A stretch of DNA of 64,000 nucleotides from Alicyclobacillus_A sp963788285 (GTDB lineage: Bacteria; Bacillota; Bacilli; Alicyclobacillales; Alicyclobacillaceae), in the NCBI GenBank assembly GCA_963788285.1, contig CAWBGB010000008.1, positions 1 through 64,000 of the forward strand, read 5' to 3'. The position numbers and the translations under genes are program-made. The notes below the pieces were generated by a model that had not been told where the DNA came from, did not search any database, and was given only the letters and a program-made list of their open reading frames with translations. This document shows positions 26,845-35,287 of the stretch, piece after piece (the stretch's first letter is position 1; the number at the start of each line of letters is the position of its first letter).

Positions 26845-27411
26845 CTAGTTTTTGTTCAAGTGTGCGCTAATGAAGCTCTCGACCGTCTGATAACCGCCTA
26901 GAATGTGCGACACTTCGTAATGCTCGCCTGACCCCACTATGTAGTAGTGGATGTCCTCGGTAACTCGGTGGAAATACTTCAATGCTTGGGCCCCGTCTGG
27001 ATAATCTTTGGCTTTGTATTCCTGGATTGCAATCTCGTAAAGTTTTTTCAAGTTTGCATCGTCGGCGAGTAGCTTCTGTTTTACATCATTCGGCGCTGTA
27101 CACTGTGGGATTTCAGATTCAAGCTCATTCGGACCTTGGACAAGCTCAGTGTCGTGTAATGGTAAACTCCACCCATTGCTATCACCGCTGGACAGTAAGT
27201 CCATTTGTGCATACCCTGTGTCAATGTCAATGGCATCCTTGAGCTGCAAAACGGTGTTTTCTATCGGCGTTAAGTCAATGGATTGTGGCTTGTTATTTAC
27301 GATGGCTTCCGCGTTTTGTTGCGGTTCATAGACGGTGAAATACCACCAAGAGAGGGCTGAGATTGTGGCGACACCTGCTAACGCGCTAGACCCGATAATG
27401 AATTTTATCAT
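26845..27411 (-). CDS. Membrane-anchored hypothetical protein (188 aa)
   Basis: Not recognised. One N-terminal anchor helix (MIKFIIGSSALAGVATISAL, about residues 1-25) is followed by a soluble, mostly helical extracytoplasmic domain with QKLLADDANLKKLYEIAIQE and a HRVTEDIHYYIVG segment, and a C-terminal HILGGYQTVESFISAHL. ATG 27411 follows AAGGGGATCAG; the longer frame starts inside that site. It lies directly downstream of the secreted trypsin-like protease, on the same strand with a 51-base gap, and the two probably work together at the cell surface. Confidence 0.6.
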   Translation of the reverse strand: MIKFIIGSSALAGVATISALSWWYFTVYEPQQNAEAIVNNKPQSIDLTPIENTVLQLKDAIDIDTGYAQMDLLSSGDSNGWSLPLHDTELVQGPNELESEIPQCTAPNDVKQKLLADDANLKKLYEIAIQEYKAKDYPDGAQALKYFHRVTEDIHYYIVGSGEHYEVSHILGGYQTVESFISAHLNKN

Positions 27412-27462
27412 GCTCACTGATCCCCTTATCAACATATGTAACTGCTAAAATGGGCGGTGATT

Positions 27463-28452
27463 TTAATGCTGGAATTGACTAAGCGATCTCCAAGACACGA
27501 ACTCGCCCATGCCATCCGCAATGTGACTTTGACCAGTTTCGTCCTGCCATTCTGGAGCAAAATCGTCCATACCAACCACTTGACCTTGGTAGTTAACTAA
27601 GGGGCCGCCGGAATTTCCAGGGTTAGTCGCAGCATCTGTTTGAATGTATTCAACGCCTGTAGACGAGGTCCAGATAGACGATACCACACCCTTAGTTACC
27701 GAATCATACATGCCAAGTGGTGAGCCGACAGCAATTACCGCAGTACCAGGTGCCGGATCAGACGTTGCAACCGGGAGCGGTGACACGCCTGTCAATGGAG
27801 TACTGAGTTTCAACAGAGCCACGTCAGCGGTCGCGTCGTAACGTTCAACCGTCGCGCTGTACTGGTTGTTTCCAAGCTGAAATGTGATACTAGACGGCGG
27901 TGTATATTGGGTGGGATCCGTGGAGCCATTGTTGATGACGTGGAATGCTGTTAGAATGTGTTGATTGTCTCCAATCACCCAAGCCGCGCCTTCGTCAACA
28001 GACTGTGTATCCGAGTGTTGAACCACTACCATACCAGTAGACTTCATAACGGTGGCAGCCAAGTCAATTGTCTGTTGGTCTTCGTTAGACATCTTACTCA
28101 GCGCTGTTACGCTTTGTTGAAGCGAGGTTGTCTGGCTTTGCAGGCTGCTGATTTTTTTCTCGTCCGACTTTACGACGTTTTGGAGCGACGAGTTTTGGCT
28201 CTTCAAGTAGTTGATTTCCGTTTGCACCTGGGCGAGAGCGAACATCGCCTGATTGCGCGTATAACTCCAATTAAGATGCACTTTTCCGTCCGCATATGTT
28301 CCGAACAGACCTGCGTTATGTACCTCGTTGTAGTACGGCACCATCCACTTTGGTAAATCTGACGGCTCAGATGAAGCAAATGCTGTTGTCGCCCCTCCGA
28401 TAGCAACCAAGGTGCCAAGTGCAGATAAACCAATCTTCAATTTTCTGTTCAA
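27463..28452 (-). CDS. Secreted trypsin-like (DegP/HtrA-type) serine protease with SLH-like and coiled-coil N-terminus (329 aa)
   Basis: A signal peptide (MNRKLKIGLSALGTLVAIGG, cleavage near AFA) is followed by an SLH-like segment (about 33-75, PYYNEVHNAGLFGTYADGK), a coiled coil (about 80-130) and a chymotrypsin-fold protease. The catalytic triad is His in LTAFHVIN, Asp in ATADVALLKL and Ser in NPGNSGGPLVN. There is no PDZ domain, unlike HtrA. The start is TTG at 28452 behind GGGAAGGGGAGA. The coiled coil suggests oligomerisation or partner binding at the cell wall. It lies between small coiled-coil genes upstream and a membrane-anchored protein downstream. Confidence 0.8.
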   Translation of the reverse strand: MNRKLKIGLSALGTLVAIGGATTAFASSEPSDLPKWMVPYYNEVHNAGLFGTYADGKVHLNWSYTRNQAMFALAQVQTEINYLKSQNSSLQNVVKSDEKKISSLQSQTTSLQQSVTALSKMSNEDQQTIDLAATVMKSTGMVVVQHSDTQSVDEGAAWVIGDNQHILTAFHVINNGSTDPTQYTPPSSITFQLGNNQYSATVERYDATADVALLKLSTPLTGVSPLPVATSDPAPGTAVIAVGSPLGMYDSVTKGVVSSIWTSSTGVEYIQTDAATNPGNSGGPLVNYQGQVVGMDDFAPEWQDETGQSHIADGMGEFVSWRSLSQFQH

Positions 28453-28614
28453 GAAAATTCTCCCCTTCCCCTAAATAAACAGGAAATATTCTGACACCGT
28501 TACCTCGTTCGGCAGATATTTTAATTTTCCTTTCGTCGTCTCGCAAAAAAAGCGCGACTCTCGACGCGCCTTCCGTGATTCTAATTAGTTTTTTTCGACT
28601 CGCCATAAATCGTG

Positions 28615-28746
28615 TTATTCGTCGATACAACGCGCCTTGAACGCTATTTTGCGCTCTATTAACTCTGCAACCAATTCCTGCTTGGCGTCCAAGGAAAGAA
28701 ACAACGACAACAGCCTTGTCATGCCGATAGATGTTATCGCGTTCAT
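28615..28746 (-). CDS. Small helical protein (43 aa)
   Basis: Too short to place in a family. Begins MNAITSIGMTRLLSLFLS and continues LDAKQELVAELIERKIAFKA. Its ATG overlaps the stop of the upstream coiled-coil frame as ATGA, so translation is probably coupled, which is the main evidence that it is real. It may be a small regulatory or partner subunit. Confidence 0.45.
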   Translation of the reverse strand: MNAITSIGMTRLLSLFLSLDAKQELVAELIERKIAFKARCIDE

Positions 28747-29281
28747 TGCTTGGAGACCCTCAGTTCCTGTTCGACATCCGCGAGCCTGTGGTTGTGATCT
28801 TTCAAAATCCTTTCATGCCGCAGAATGTCGCCTTCAATGCGCCCAAGCCGTTGTTTTGCTTCCGCTATATCTTTGCTTAACTGCGCCACGTGCTCATAAA
28901 CCGCATCCAGCTTTTCCGCTATAGGTGCGAGTTTCGAGCCCAACCGCTCTAACACCGCATCTAGACTTGCGTTCAGGCGCTCTTCCAGCTTCGCGCCCAA
29001 GCGTTCCTCTACGCCCCCATACGCTCGTCCAACACCTTACCAAGCGAATCCACCAGCTTCTTCTCGTCCACTGTGACCCCTCTTTCAGGCGGTTCTTTTC
29101 CGCACACTATTTTGTACAACTCTTCGGTTAGCTCGGTTTGACGTTCGATCTCTCTAACGAGCTGTTGAAAACTATCACTGCTCGTATCGATTTCCATCCT
29201 TGCCTGCTTCGCCTTGGCTAGCTTGTTTAAAGCTGATGTTAACAGTTCCTGGGTTTCGTCCGCGTCCGTCAGAACCGTCAC
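28743..29281 (-). pseudogene. Coiled-coil protein, one gene split by a frameshift (or two overlapping genes)
   Basis: Frame one (29281-29009, 90 codons) reads LNKLAKAKQARMEIDTS and REIERQTELTEELYKIV and ends DERMGA. Frame two (29000-28743, 85 codons) continues the same heptad style with VEERLGAKLEERLNAS and LAPIAEKLDAVYEHVAQL. At the junction the DNA has GGGGGCGTAGAGG; adding one G gives DERMGGVEERLGAKLEE, a continuous protein of about 178 residues. A one-base loss in a G-run is therefore likely, though separate translation of the second part cannot be excluded. Cytoplasmic, no membrane segments. Confidence 0.55.
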
Positions 29282-29295
29282 TCTCCTTACTTGCC

Positions 29296-29575
29296 CATCG
29301 CCTGCATTGGCGTGATGACCTCCAGCTCGATTTGCTCTGTTAAATGGCGTACACGCTTACCAATAAAGAATACGTCAAGTAGCGCCCAAATTCCTAGACC
29401 TCCGAGAGTCAGTAACATTGCAATACCGCGCCTCGGCTGTTTCCATCAGAATCTGTCGCTACTAAAGCCGCCCAGGAAGAACCATGACAGGTACACGACT
29501 GCCGCGTTAGATTTACGCTTTCCCCTTTTTCCCCTTTCGAGATGAGAACACAAGCTGTTCACCATGTCCAACGTT
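29296..29575 (-). pseudogene. TM2-domain protein, damaged
   Basis: KRKSNAAVVYLSWFFLGGF, then an in-frame stop where HRFYLG is expected, and after a shift RGIAMLLTLGGLGIWALLDVFFI. Both halves of the TM2 fold (two helices joined by a DRF-type turn) are visible. The gene ends TPMQAMGK just before the coiled-coil gene. TM2 proteins are often found with small membrane or surface systems; here the domain is broken. Confidence 0.65.
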
Positions 29576-29636
29576 TTGCTGCCACTTTCTCCTGCTCGAA
29601 ATGCTGTGAGACAAGTTAGCGCAAAAAGATTACGTC

Positions 29637-30002
29637 TTGGACAAGGTTAAGGCGCTGACGATGCTGCCGGATCACTTGCACGTAACGACTGAGATGGGTG
29701 CTGAGTACTACGAAGTTGATAAGATGGTCATTCGACTGGTTGTACACCGTCATCGGGACGAATTGAAGTCCGATGGTATGAAGGTTCTCCGTGGTGACGA
29801 GCTGCAAAGGTTCAAGAAAGAGTTACAAAATGTAACCCTAAAAGCTCGCTCGAAGTTGACCATCCTTCCACGACGAGCGGTCCTGCGAATCGGTATGTTG
29901 CTACGGGACTCCGAGGTTGCCAAGAAGGTTCACTCCTATCTGTTGAATGTCGAACAGTTTGGAACACCAAGCGGCTCCGATAGCGTCTCAAACTTCCGCT
30001 AG
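29637..30002 (+). CDS. Phage-type regulator-like protein (about 121 aa)
   Basis: Reads HLHVTTEMGAEYYEVDKMVI, RHRDELKSDGMKVLRGDEL and TILPRRAVLRIGMLLRDSEV followed by AKKVHSYLLNVE. The layout (a winged-helix-like start testing a short peptide, then FPRRAVLRVGMLLRDSEVA) recurs in regulatory or antirepressor-like proteins of Bacillota mobile elements. I recognise the motif but not a firm family name. The only start is TTG 29637 without a ribosome binding site, so the 5' end may be truncated. A degraded copy lies at 23.5 kb. Confidence 0.45.
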   Translation: MDKVKALTMLPDHLHVTTEMGAEYYEVDKMVIRLVVHRHRDELKSDGMKVLRGDELQRFKKELQNVTLKARSKLTILPRRAVLRIGMLLRDSEVAKKVHSYLLNVEQFGTPSGSDSVSNFR

Positions 30003-30100
30003 AAACTCAGCCATCCATACGTAAAGATACGGAAATCCATAACGCTCTTTAAAATCGCTAAAATTACGTTTTTACGCGTATCTCCAGCGACTCTTGAGCG
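30003..30100. repeat. Direct repeat R2
   Basis: GCCATCCATACGTAAAGATACGG, TCCATAACGC, AAAATCGCTAAAAT and GTTTTTACGCGTA correspond to R1 (26080-26175). It lies between the regulator-like gene and the replication gene. Confidence 0.6.
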
Positions 30101-30291
30101 GTACTCCAACGGCCACGGTCCAATTGCGGTCTTATTTGAGATCGCTGCGAACCTGGTTGAGGGCCATTATGGTCCCCTAAAGAAGCCGTTCTTTGACTGA
30201 TTTATGCGGACGGCAGTCGTCAACCCCGCGTATGTCAGGTGAAGGGTGGTAAGAAGGCCCTTCCAAAAACTACACGAAGGAGTGTTTATAT

Positions 30292-32470
30292 ATGTCCAAC
30301 ATTGTTGATGCGGCAGTGCAATATGCACGAAAATGTTGGCCGGTTTTTCCACTTCACACGATCCAAAACGGACAATGCTCCTGTGGAAATCCCGAATGTT
30401 CCAGCCCAGGGAAACATCCACGCGTTAAAAATGGAGTCAAGGAAGCCACGACAGACCAGCAAACGATAAAGGACTGGTGGACGCGCTGGCCTGATGCAAA
30501 CATTGCTATTGCAACAGGTGCGATCTCTGGGCTGATCGTGCTGGACGTCGACCCGCGCCATGATGGCGATGATTCATTGCAGGAACTACTGAACGAATAT
30601 GGCAGTATTCCGGAAACTGTGGAGGTTAAAACCGGAGGAGGCGGCCGTCATATCTTTTTCCAACATCCGGGTGGGAAGATCGGGAATAGAGCCAACCTGT
30701 TGCCTGGACTTGATATTCGCGCTGATGGTGGCTACGTTGTTGCCGCCCCGAGCGTCCATGCAAGCGGCAATCCTTATGAATGGGAACTCTCGTCTCACCC
30801 GGATGAGATTAACATTGCGCCGATGCCGGAATGGCTACTGAATTTGATGCGGCAACCGAAGATGCTCACAGCTAATAATTCGACTTCGCATCTGTCGCTG
30901 GTAAATCGACCGTCGAAGGCGGTGATTCAGTCCGATGTCATACCGGAAGGAAGACGAAACGATACGTTATTCCGCATGGCCTGTTCATTACGGGGAAAAG
31001 GCTTTGACGAGACGCAAATTTATACCGCATTGTACGGTGCGAATGTGCTTCAATGCATACCACCATTACCGGAACAGGAGGTTCTAAACATCGTGAACAG
31101 TGCAATGAAATATCCCGTGAATAAGATTAGTGAACCGCAATTGATTAAAATGCCGGGAAGCGCGTTGGTGCCATGCCCGCCGCCGGAATCCTTTTTTGAC
31201 CAAGGCAAATTTGTGCCACTATTGGCCGCCGAGTTTATTCTGCGACACAGCTCCTGGTTTTACAACGGAGCCCAATTGTATGTGTACGACAACGGTGTTT
31301 ATCGGGCTGTAGGAGAGCAACGCCTACGGAAACTCGTTCAGCGCCCGGAAATCAAAGCGCAGTTATGTCGAGGAGGTAGTCTACGCGATTCAGCAGGAAA
31401 CGTGGATCGAAAATGTGGAGACCGATCCAGATGATGGTCTTATTTGCGTACAGAATGGACTGCTGAATTGGCGCACAGGTGAACTTTTTGACCACGATCC
31501 GAGTCGGCTGACAACGATACAGTTGCCGATAAGATACGAACCAAGCGCAGATTGTCCGGCGATTCGCAAATTCTTTTCGGAGGTTTTACCGGAAGATGCA
31601 ATTCCTGTCGTAGAAGAGTTGTTCGGATACGCGATGATTCCGTCTACCCGCTTCGAAAAGGCATTTATTTTGACAGGGACCGGAGTGAACGGAAAAAGCA
31701 CATTTATCAATCTTCTAACGCGTTTCATTGGGCAGGAAAACGTCTCGAACGAATCGTTGCAAGACCTGGCGGGGACTCGGTTTAAAACATCACAGCTTGT
31801 AGGTAAATTGCTCAATACGTTTTCCGACTTGTCTCCAAAAGCACTGGATGATAGATCGCTGTTTAAGGCTATTGTCTCTGGAGATCGTATTAGTGCGGAG
31901 TTTAAAAACAAGGATTCCTTTGACTTCGAACCGTTTGCGCGGCTAGTTTTCAGTGCGAACATGATTCCGCATAGCCGCGATGTTGGCCAGTCGTTCTTTC
32001 GCCGATTGATCATCATCCCGTTCCCGAACACGTTCCAACACGGTGGAAATGCGGATGAGCGTTTGATAGACAAGCTCACGACGGAATCAGAATTGTCCGG
32101 GCTGCTGAACTTGGCTCTAGAAGGGCTGCGACATTTGGATAAAAACGGCACCTTTACAATGTATAAGTCTACTGAAGAGGCCTTGGAGAAATACCGTCGA
32201 GCAACGGATAGTGTGGCGACGTTCGTCGATGAGATGTGTGTCTTTGGCGAAGGACATAAATGTGGAACCAAGGAACTCTATCAAGCCTATGCGGTATGGT
32301 GCGAGGAGTCCGGCCTCAAAGGCTTAGGTAAGAAGAACTTTAACGAGCGTTTGGAATCTTCATTCCCGGAACTCAAACGCAAGCGTGAAGCAGGTATGTC
32401 CAGCGAGACATGGTTCGGTATCGGGTTGACAAGTCGAGGCACGCTCCATGACCATCGCGGCTCACTCTAA
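30292..32470 (+). pseudogene. Prim-Pol/D5-type replication protein (primase-helicase), frameshifted
   Basis: The N-terminal part (30292-31434) is a bifunctional primase-polymerase domain: CSCGNPECSSPGKHPRVKNG, GLIVLDVDPRHDG (catalytic Asp pair), a His in GGGGRHIFFQ and DIRADGGYVVAAPS. A PriCT-1-like segment (EGRRNDTLFRMACSLRGKGF) follows. The second frame (31415-32470) holds the D5_N/SF3 helicase with Walker A GTGVNGKSTFIN and an NMIPHSRDVGQSFFRRLIII block. A one-base shift near 31345 separates them; the correct frame (SYVEEVVYAIQQETWIENVE) is visible between. ATG follows AAGGAG. This is the replication module of a plasmid, phage or satellite. Confidence 0.85.
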
Positions 32471-32595
32471 CCTGTTTTGACCCATATACCACCTCGGTAC
32501 AATGCAATAATTCATGTTTGTCTTCACTTCTTAGCTGTAGTAGTAGTGTAATAAATGGCAAGAAGCGAGAAACAAACGTGAATTAATGAACAAAA

Positions 32596-32629
32596 AAGCG
32601 GCCCATTGCACATCAAGGCGTGGGCCGTC
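32596..32629. terminator. Hairpin between replication and integrase genes
   Basis: GCGGCCCA/TGGGCCG(T) stem after AACAAAAAA; on the minus strand the T-run follows, so it would end the integrase transcript. Confidence 0.45.
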
Positions 32630-32678
32630 GTTGTTATATCAATGATTTACGTTGTGCTTCTCCCTTGTCTTGTGAAAA

Positions 32679-33731
32679 TCATCGACCTAGTAATTGATGC
32701 AACGGTGAGAATTGGTGGTGCTTCTCCTTAACATCACTTTCGCTTAGACGCACATACCGCCTAATCATAGACATATCGGTATGTCCAAGCATCTTTTGTA
32801 ATGAAAATGGATCTCCCCCCGCCTTAATCCAATGCAAAGCGAATGTGTGCCGAAATGTGTGCGCCGAGACTCGTACACCTTCTACCCTGCTAGCTCTCCG
32901 TATATCTTAAGCCGATCATCAAACGAATCTCCTGTCATTGGATGACCATAGCTTGAGTAAAACAAGTAATCCGCTTGCGGCCCAAAATCCATGTTTTCGC
33001 GTATCAATTCAGCCAGTAGCCTGGCGGTCCGTTTCGAAATCGGCACAGTTCGAGTCTTCCGCGTCTTCGCCTTGTCCCACGGGACAGTCAATGTTAATTG
33101 CTCAAAATCGACATCATCCACTTTCAAAGAGAACAATTCACTTATCCTCAACCCAGTGTCCAGTAACGTAAGCATAATGACGTAATCGCGAAATCCTGTA
33201 AAAGAGTTTCGGTCCACTACGGCTAGCAACGTTCTTATTTGTTTTTCGTTGAACGCAGAAATGCGCTCTTCATCGGTCTTTTGCAATCTAATATCCTTCG
33301 CGGGTGATTTGGCTACGTAGCCCTCTCGCTCACACCAATTGAAAAATGCGTTCATCGTTCGAATCCGCACATTACGTGACTGGCGACAACCCCACAATGG
33401 ACCGCTTCATCCTGCGTGGATGGTCATCGTATTTCTCCTTTTCATTGCTCATCCATGTTACATACTCACGTAAGATGCCTGGTGTTATTTGCGTTAATTT
33501 AATTCCCGGATGCTTAGAATCGAGCCAATTCATCAAGTACCGAAAGTGTCTTCGGTAATCTTTAATGGTTCTCTCGGCAGCGCGTTCAGATACCTTCGCG
33601 GTGATAAATTCCTGCATGGCTTGTTCGATCGAAATCGCCACTGCATCCTCAATCTGTTGCTGCTGCTCTACGGTCAATGCCCGACGCGTCCTGTCACGCT
33701 TTACAATCGCCTTATCTCGCCTCTTGTCCAC
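32679..33731 (-). pseudogene. Tyrosine integrase adjacent to tRNA-Ser, frameshifted twice
   Basis: GTG 33731 follows GGGAGGA. The SAM-like core-binding domain (QAMQEFITAKVSERAAERTI, IKDYRRHFRYLMNWLDSK) leads to a frameshift near 33385. The catalytic domain (LLDTGLRISELFSLKVDDVD with the first Arg) continues to a second shift near 32893, after which HTFRHTFALHWIKAGGDPFS, MLGHTDMSMIRRYV (His, Arg, His, Tyr) ends at 32679. All catalytic residues exist but in three frames. Its position, reading away from the 3' end of a tRNA gene, is classic for integrative elements that use the tRNA as att site. Confidence 0.85.
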
Positions 33732-33913
33732 CTTGCGTTCCTCCCAAATATGTGTTGCGGAAGAACGTTGGAGCCGAATCCACGTTGATCTCCGACGCCA
33801 TACGGCGGACTCATCTGCGCAGTAGACCGTATGTCCCAGCGAACTATCAAGAAGACTGGCGTTTATTGCGGTCAATGTACGAGTTCTAGAAAAGTGCCCT
33901 GAAATGCAAAAAA

Positions 33914-33937
33914 CCCGCATTTCTGCGGGACACTTTC
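33914..33937 (-). terminator. Terminator of the tRNA operon
   Basis: Minus-strand CCCGCAGAAATGCGGG hairpin followed by TTTTTTGC, starting 10 bases past the tRNA-Ser CCA. Confidence 0.75.
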
Positions 33938-33939
33938 TA

Positions 33940-34030
<91 letters not shown>

Positions 34031-34085
34031 AGGTATACAACATTCGGCCAGTTTTCTTCCCGCTGGCCGAATGTCCTGTTGGCTG

Positions 34086-34160
34086 TGGAGCGGAAGACGG
34101 GATTCGAACCCGCGACCCTCGCCTTGGCAAGGCGATGCTCTACCCCTGAGCCACTTCCGC
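34086..34160 (-). tRNA. tRNA-Gly (anticodon GCC)
   Basis: A 75-base cloverleaf with CCA. GCGGAAG acceptor, GCTCAGGGGTAGAGC D-arm, anticodon loop TTGCCAA (GCC) and T-arm GGTTCGAATCC are visible. Second in the Lys-Gly-Ser operon. Confidence 0.97.
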
Positions 34161-34163
34161 AAG

Positions 34164-34239
34164 TGGTGAGCCATGCTGGACTCGAACCAGCGACACCCTG
34201 ATTAAAAGTCAGGTGCTCTACCAACTGAGCTAATGGCTC
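34164..34239 (-). tRNA. tRNA-Lys (anticodon TTT)
   Basis: A 76-base cloverleaf with CCA. GAGCCAT acceptor, anticodon loop CTTTTAA (TTT) and T-arm GGTTCGAGTCC are visible. First gene of the operon behind a clear promoter; only three bases separate its CCA from tRNA-Gly. Confidence 0.97.
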
Positions 34240-34258
34240 GTTCAAGACGACGCCATTG

Positions 34259-34287
34259 AATATAACACAGATTACGACCTCGTGCAA
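34259..34287 (-). promoter_or_regulatory. Sigma-A-type promoter of the tRNA operon
   Basis: On the minus strand TTGCAC (34287-34282), a 17-base spacer and TATATT (34264-34259), 20 bases before tRNA-Lys. Near-consensus with ideal spacing. Confidence 0.8.
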
Positions 34288-34423
34288 ATGGTTTTTTCGA
34301 CCATTCGTCCATAGACCATGGACACGCTGATGGCAAGCAAATCGAAGAAATTCCTGTTCGACTGTGGCCCATCCGTCGCTTTCGTCACATCGGAGATCTC
34401 GCAGACGAATCACGGCGTCAACG

Positions 34424-35287
34424 TCACCGAAACGTGTCTAGGATGTCTTCGTAGTCGTCTTTGGACAGCATCCAGTTGCTCCGCGCAATGGGTACTGCGG
34501 GATATCCCGGCAGAGATTGCTCGAAACTTGGACGGTTCGGGTCCCGGTAAATGAGTCCGGTGATAATGTTGTTAGCTTCGACCACCCGCTGCATCGCTAG
34601 AATGCGGTTCGAAGGGTCGTACGTGGGGTCTTCGTCCAGGTTCACCAGTTCCGCTTTGTAAAACTCGTACGTGTTGATTTTGTTGAACGTAACGCAGGGA
34701 CTGAACACGTTTACAAAGGAAAATCCTTTGTGCTGCATGGCCTGTTCTATGAGTGAAACGAGTTGCTTAATATTCCCTGAAAAGCCCTGCGCCACAAATC
34801 CACAGTTCTGTGCGAGCGCGATTTGTACTGGAGCGATGGGAGCCTCCACCGTGCCTGCGGGGGACGTCTTCGTCTTCGCGCCGACGTCACTCGTCGGCGA
34901 TGCCTGCCCGGTGGTCAATCCGTAGATGTGATTGTCCATGACGATGTAGGTGATGTCGATGTTGCGTCGCATGGCGTGAATGAAATGCCCCATACCGATG
35001 CCAAACCCGTCCCCGTCTCCCCCCGCAGCAAAGACAGTCAGGCTTTTGTTGGCCAGTTTGACCGCTTGGGCGGTGGGAACGGAGCGACCGTGGAGGGAAT
35101 GGATTCCATAACCACCGAAGTGCTGCGACATTTTCCCGGAACACCCGATACCCGACACGACAACGACGTCTTCGGGCTCAATGCCGAGATTCACACAGGC
35201 CTTCTGCATGGCGTTTAACACGCCAAAGTCGCCACAACCGGGACACCACGTTGGTTTCTCCGTTTTGAAGTCGGCCATGGTTGCCAT
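34424..35287 (-). CDS. korB: 2-oxoacid:ferredoxin oxidoreductase beta subunit, pair 1 (287 aa)
   Basis: Thiamine-diphosphate-binding subunit that, with the alpha subunit, oxidatively decarboxylates a 2-oxoacid to acyl-CoA and reduces ferredoxin. WCPGCGDFGVL (Cys ligands of a 4Fe-4S cluster or structural motif, about residue 14), GIGCSGKM and the ThDP motif GDGDGFGIGMGHFIHA to MDNHIYGLTTGQ are visible. The start ATG 35287 overlaps the alpha stop (TAATG), so the 36-residue upstream extension is rejected. KorAB-type by size and the two-subunit layout; whether it acts on 2-oxoglutarate or pyruvate cannot be read from sequence. Paralogue at 40214-41080. Confidence 0.9.
   Translation of the reverse strand: MATMADFKTEKPTWCPGCGDFGVLNAMQKACVNLGIEPEDVVVVSGIGCSGKMSQHFGGYGIHSLHGRSVPTAQAVKLANKSLTVFAAGGDGDGFGIGMGHFIHAMRRNIDITYIVMDNHIYGLTTGQASPTSDVGAKTKTSPAGTVEAPIAPVQIALAQNCGFVAQGFSGNIKQLVSLIEQAMQHKGFSFVNVFSPCVTFNKINTYEFYKAELVNLDEDPTYDPSNRILAMQRVVEANNIITGLIYRDPNRPSFEQSLPGYPAVPIARSNWMLSKDDYEDILDTFR

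Noticed and set aside
28367..28630. Minus-strand frame upstream of the secreted protease (contains ASRVALFLRDDERKIKI)
   Set aside because: It overlaps the protease leader and signal sequence in another frame, ends inside it and has no ribosome binding site.
29296..29575. Intact TM2 membrane protein
   Set aside because: An in-frame stop and shift sit in the turn between the two helices, so it is listed as damaged.
30003..30100. R1/R2 repeats considered as CRISPR or iterons
   Set aside because: Only two copies, 3.9 kb apart, not regularly spaced and with no spacers. No cas genes in the window.
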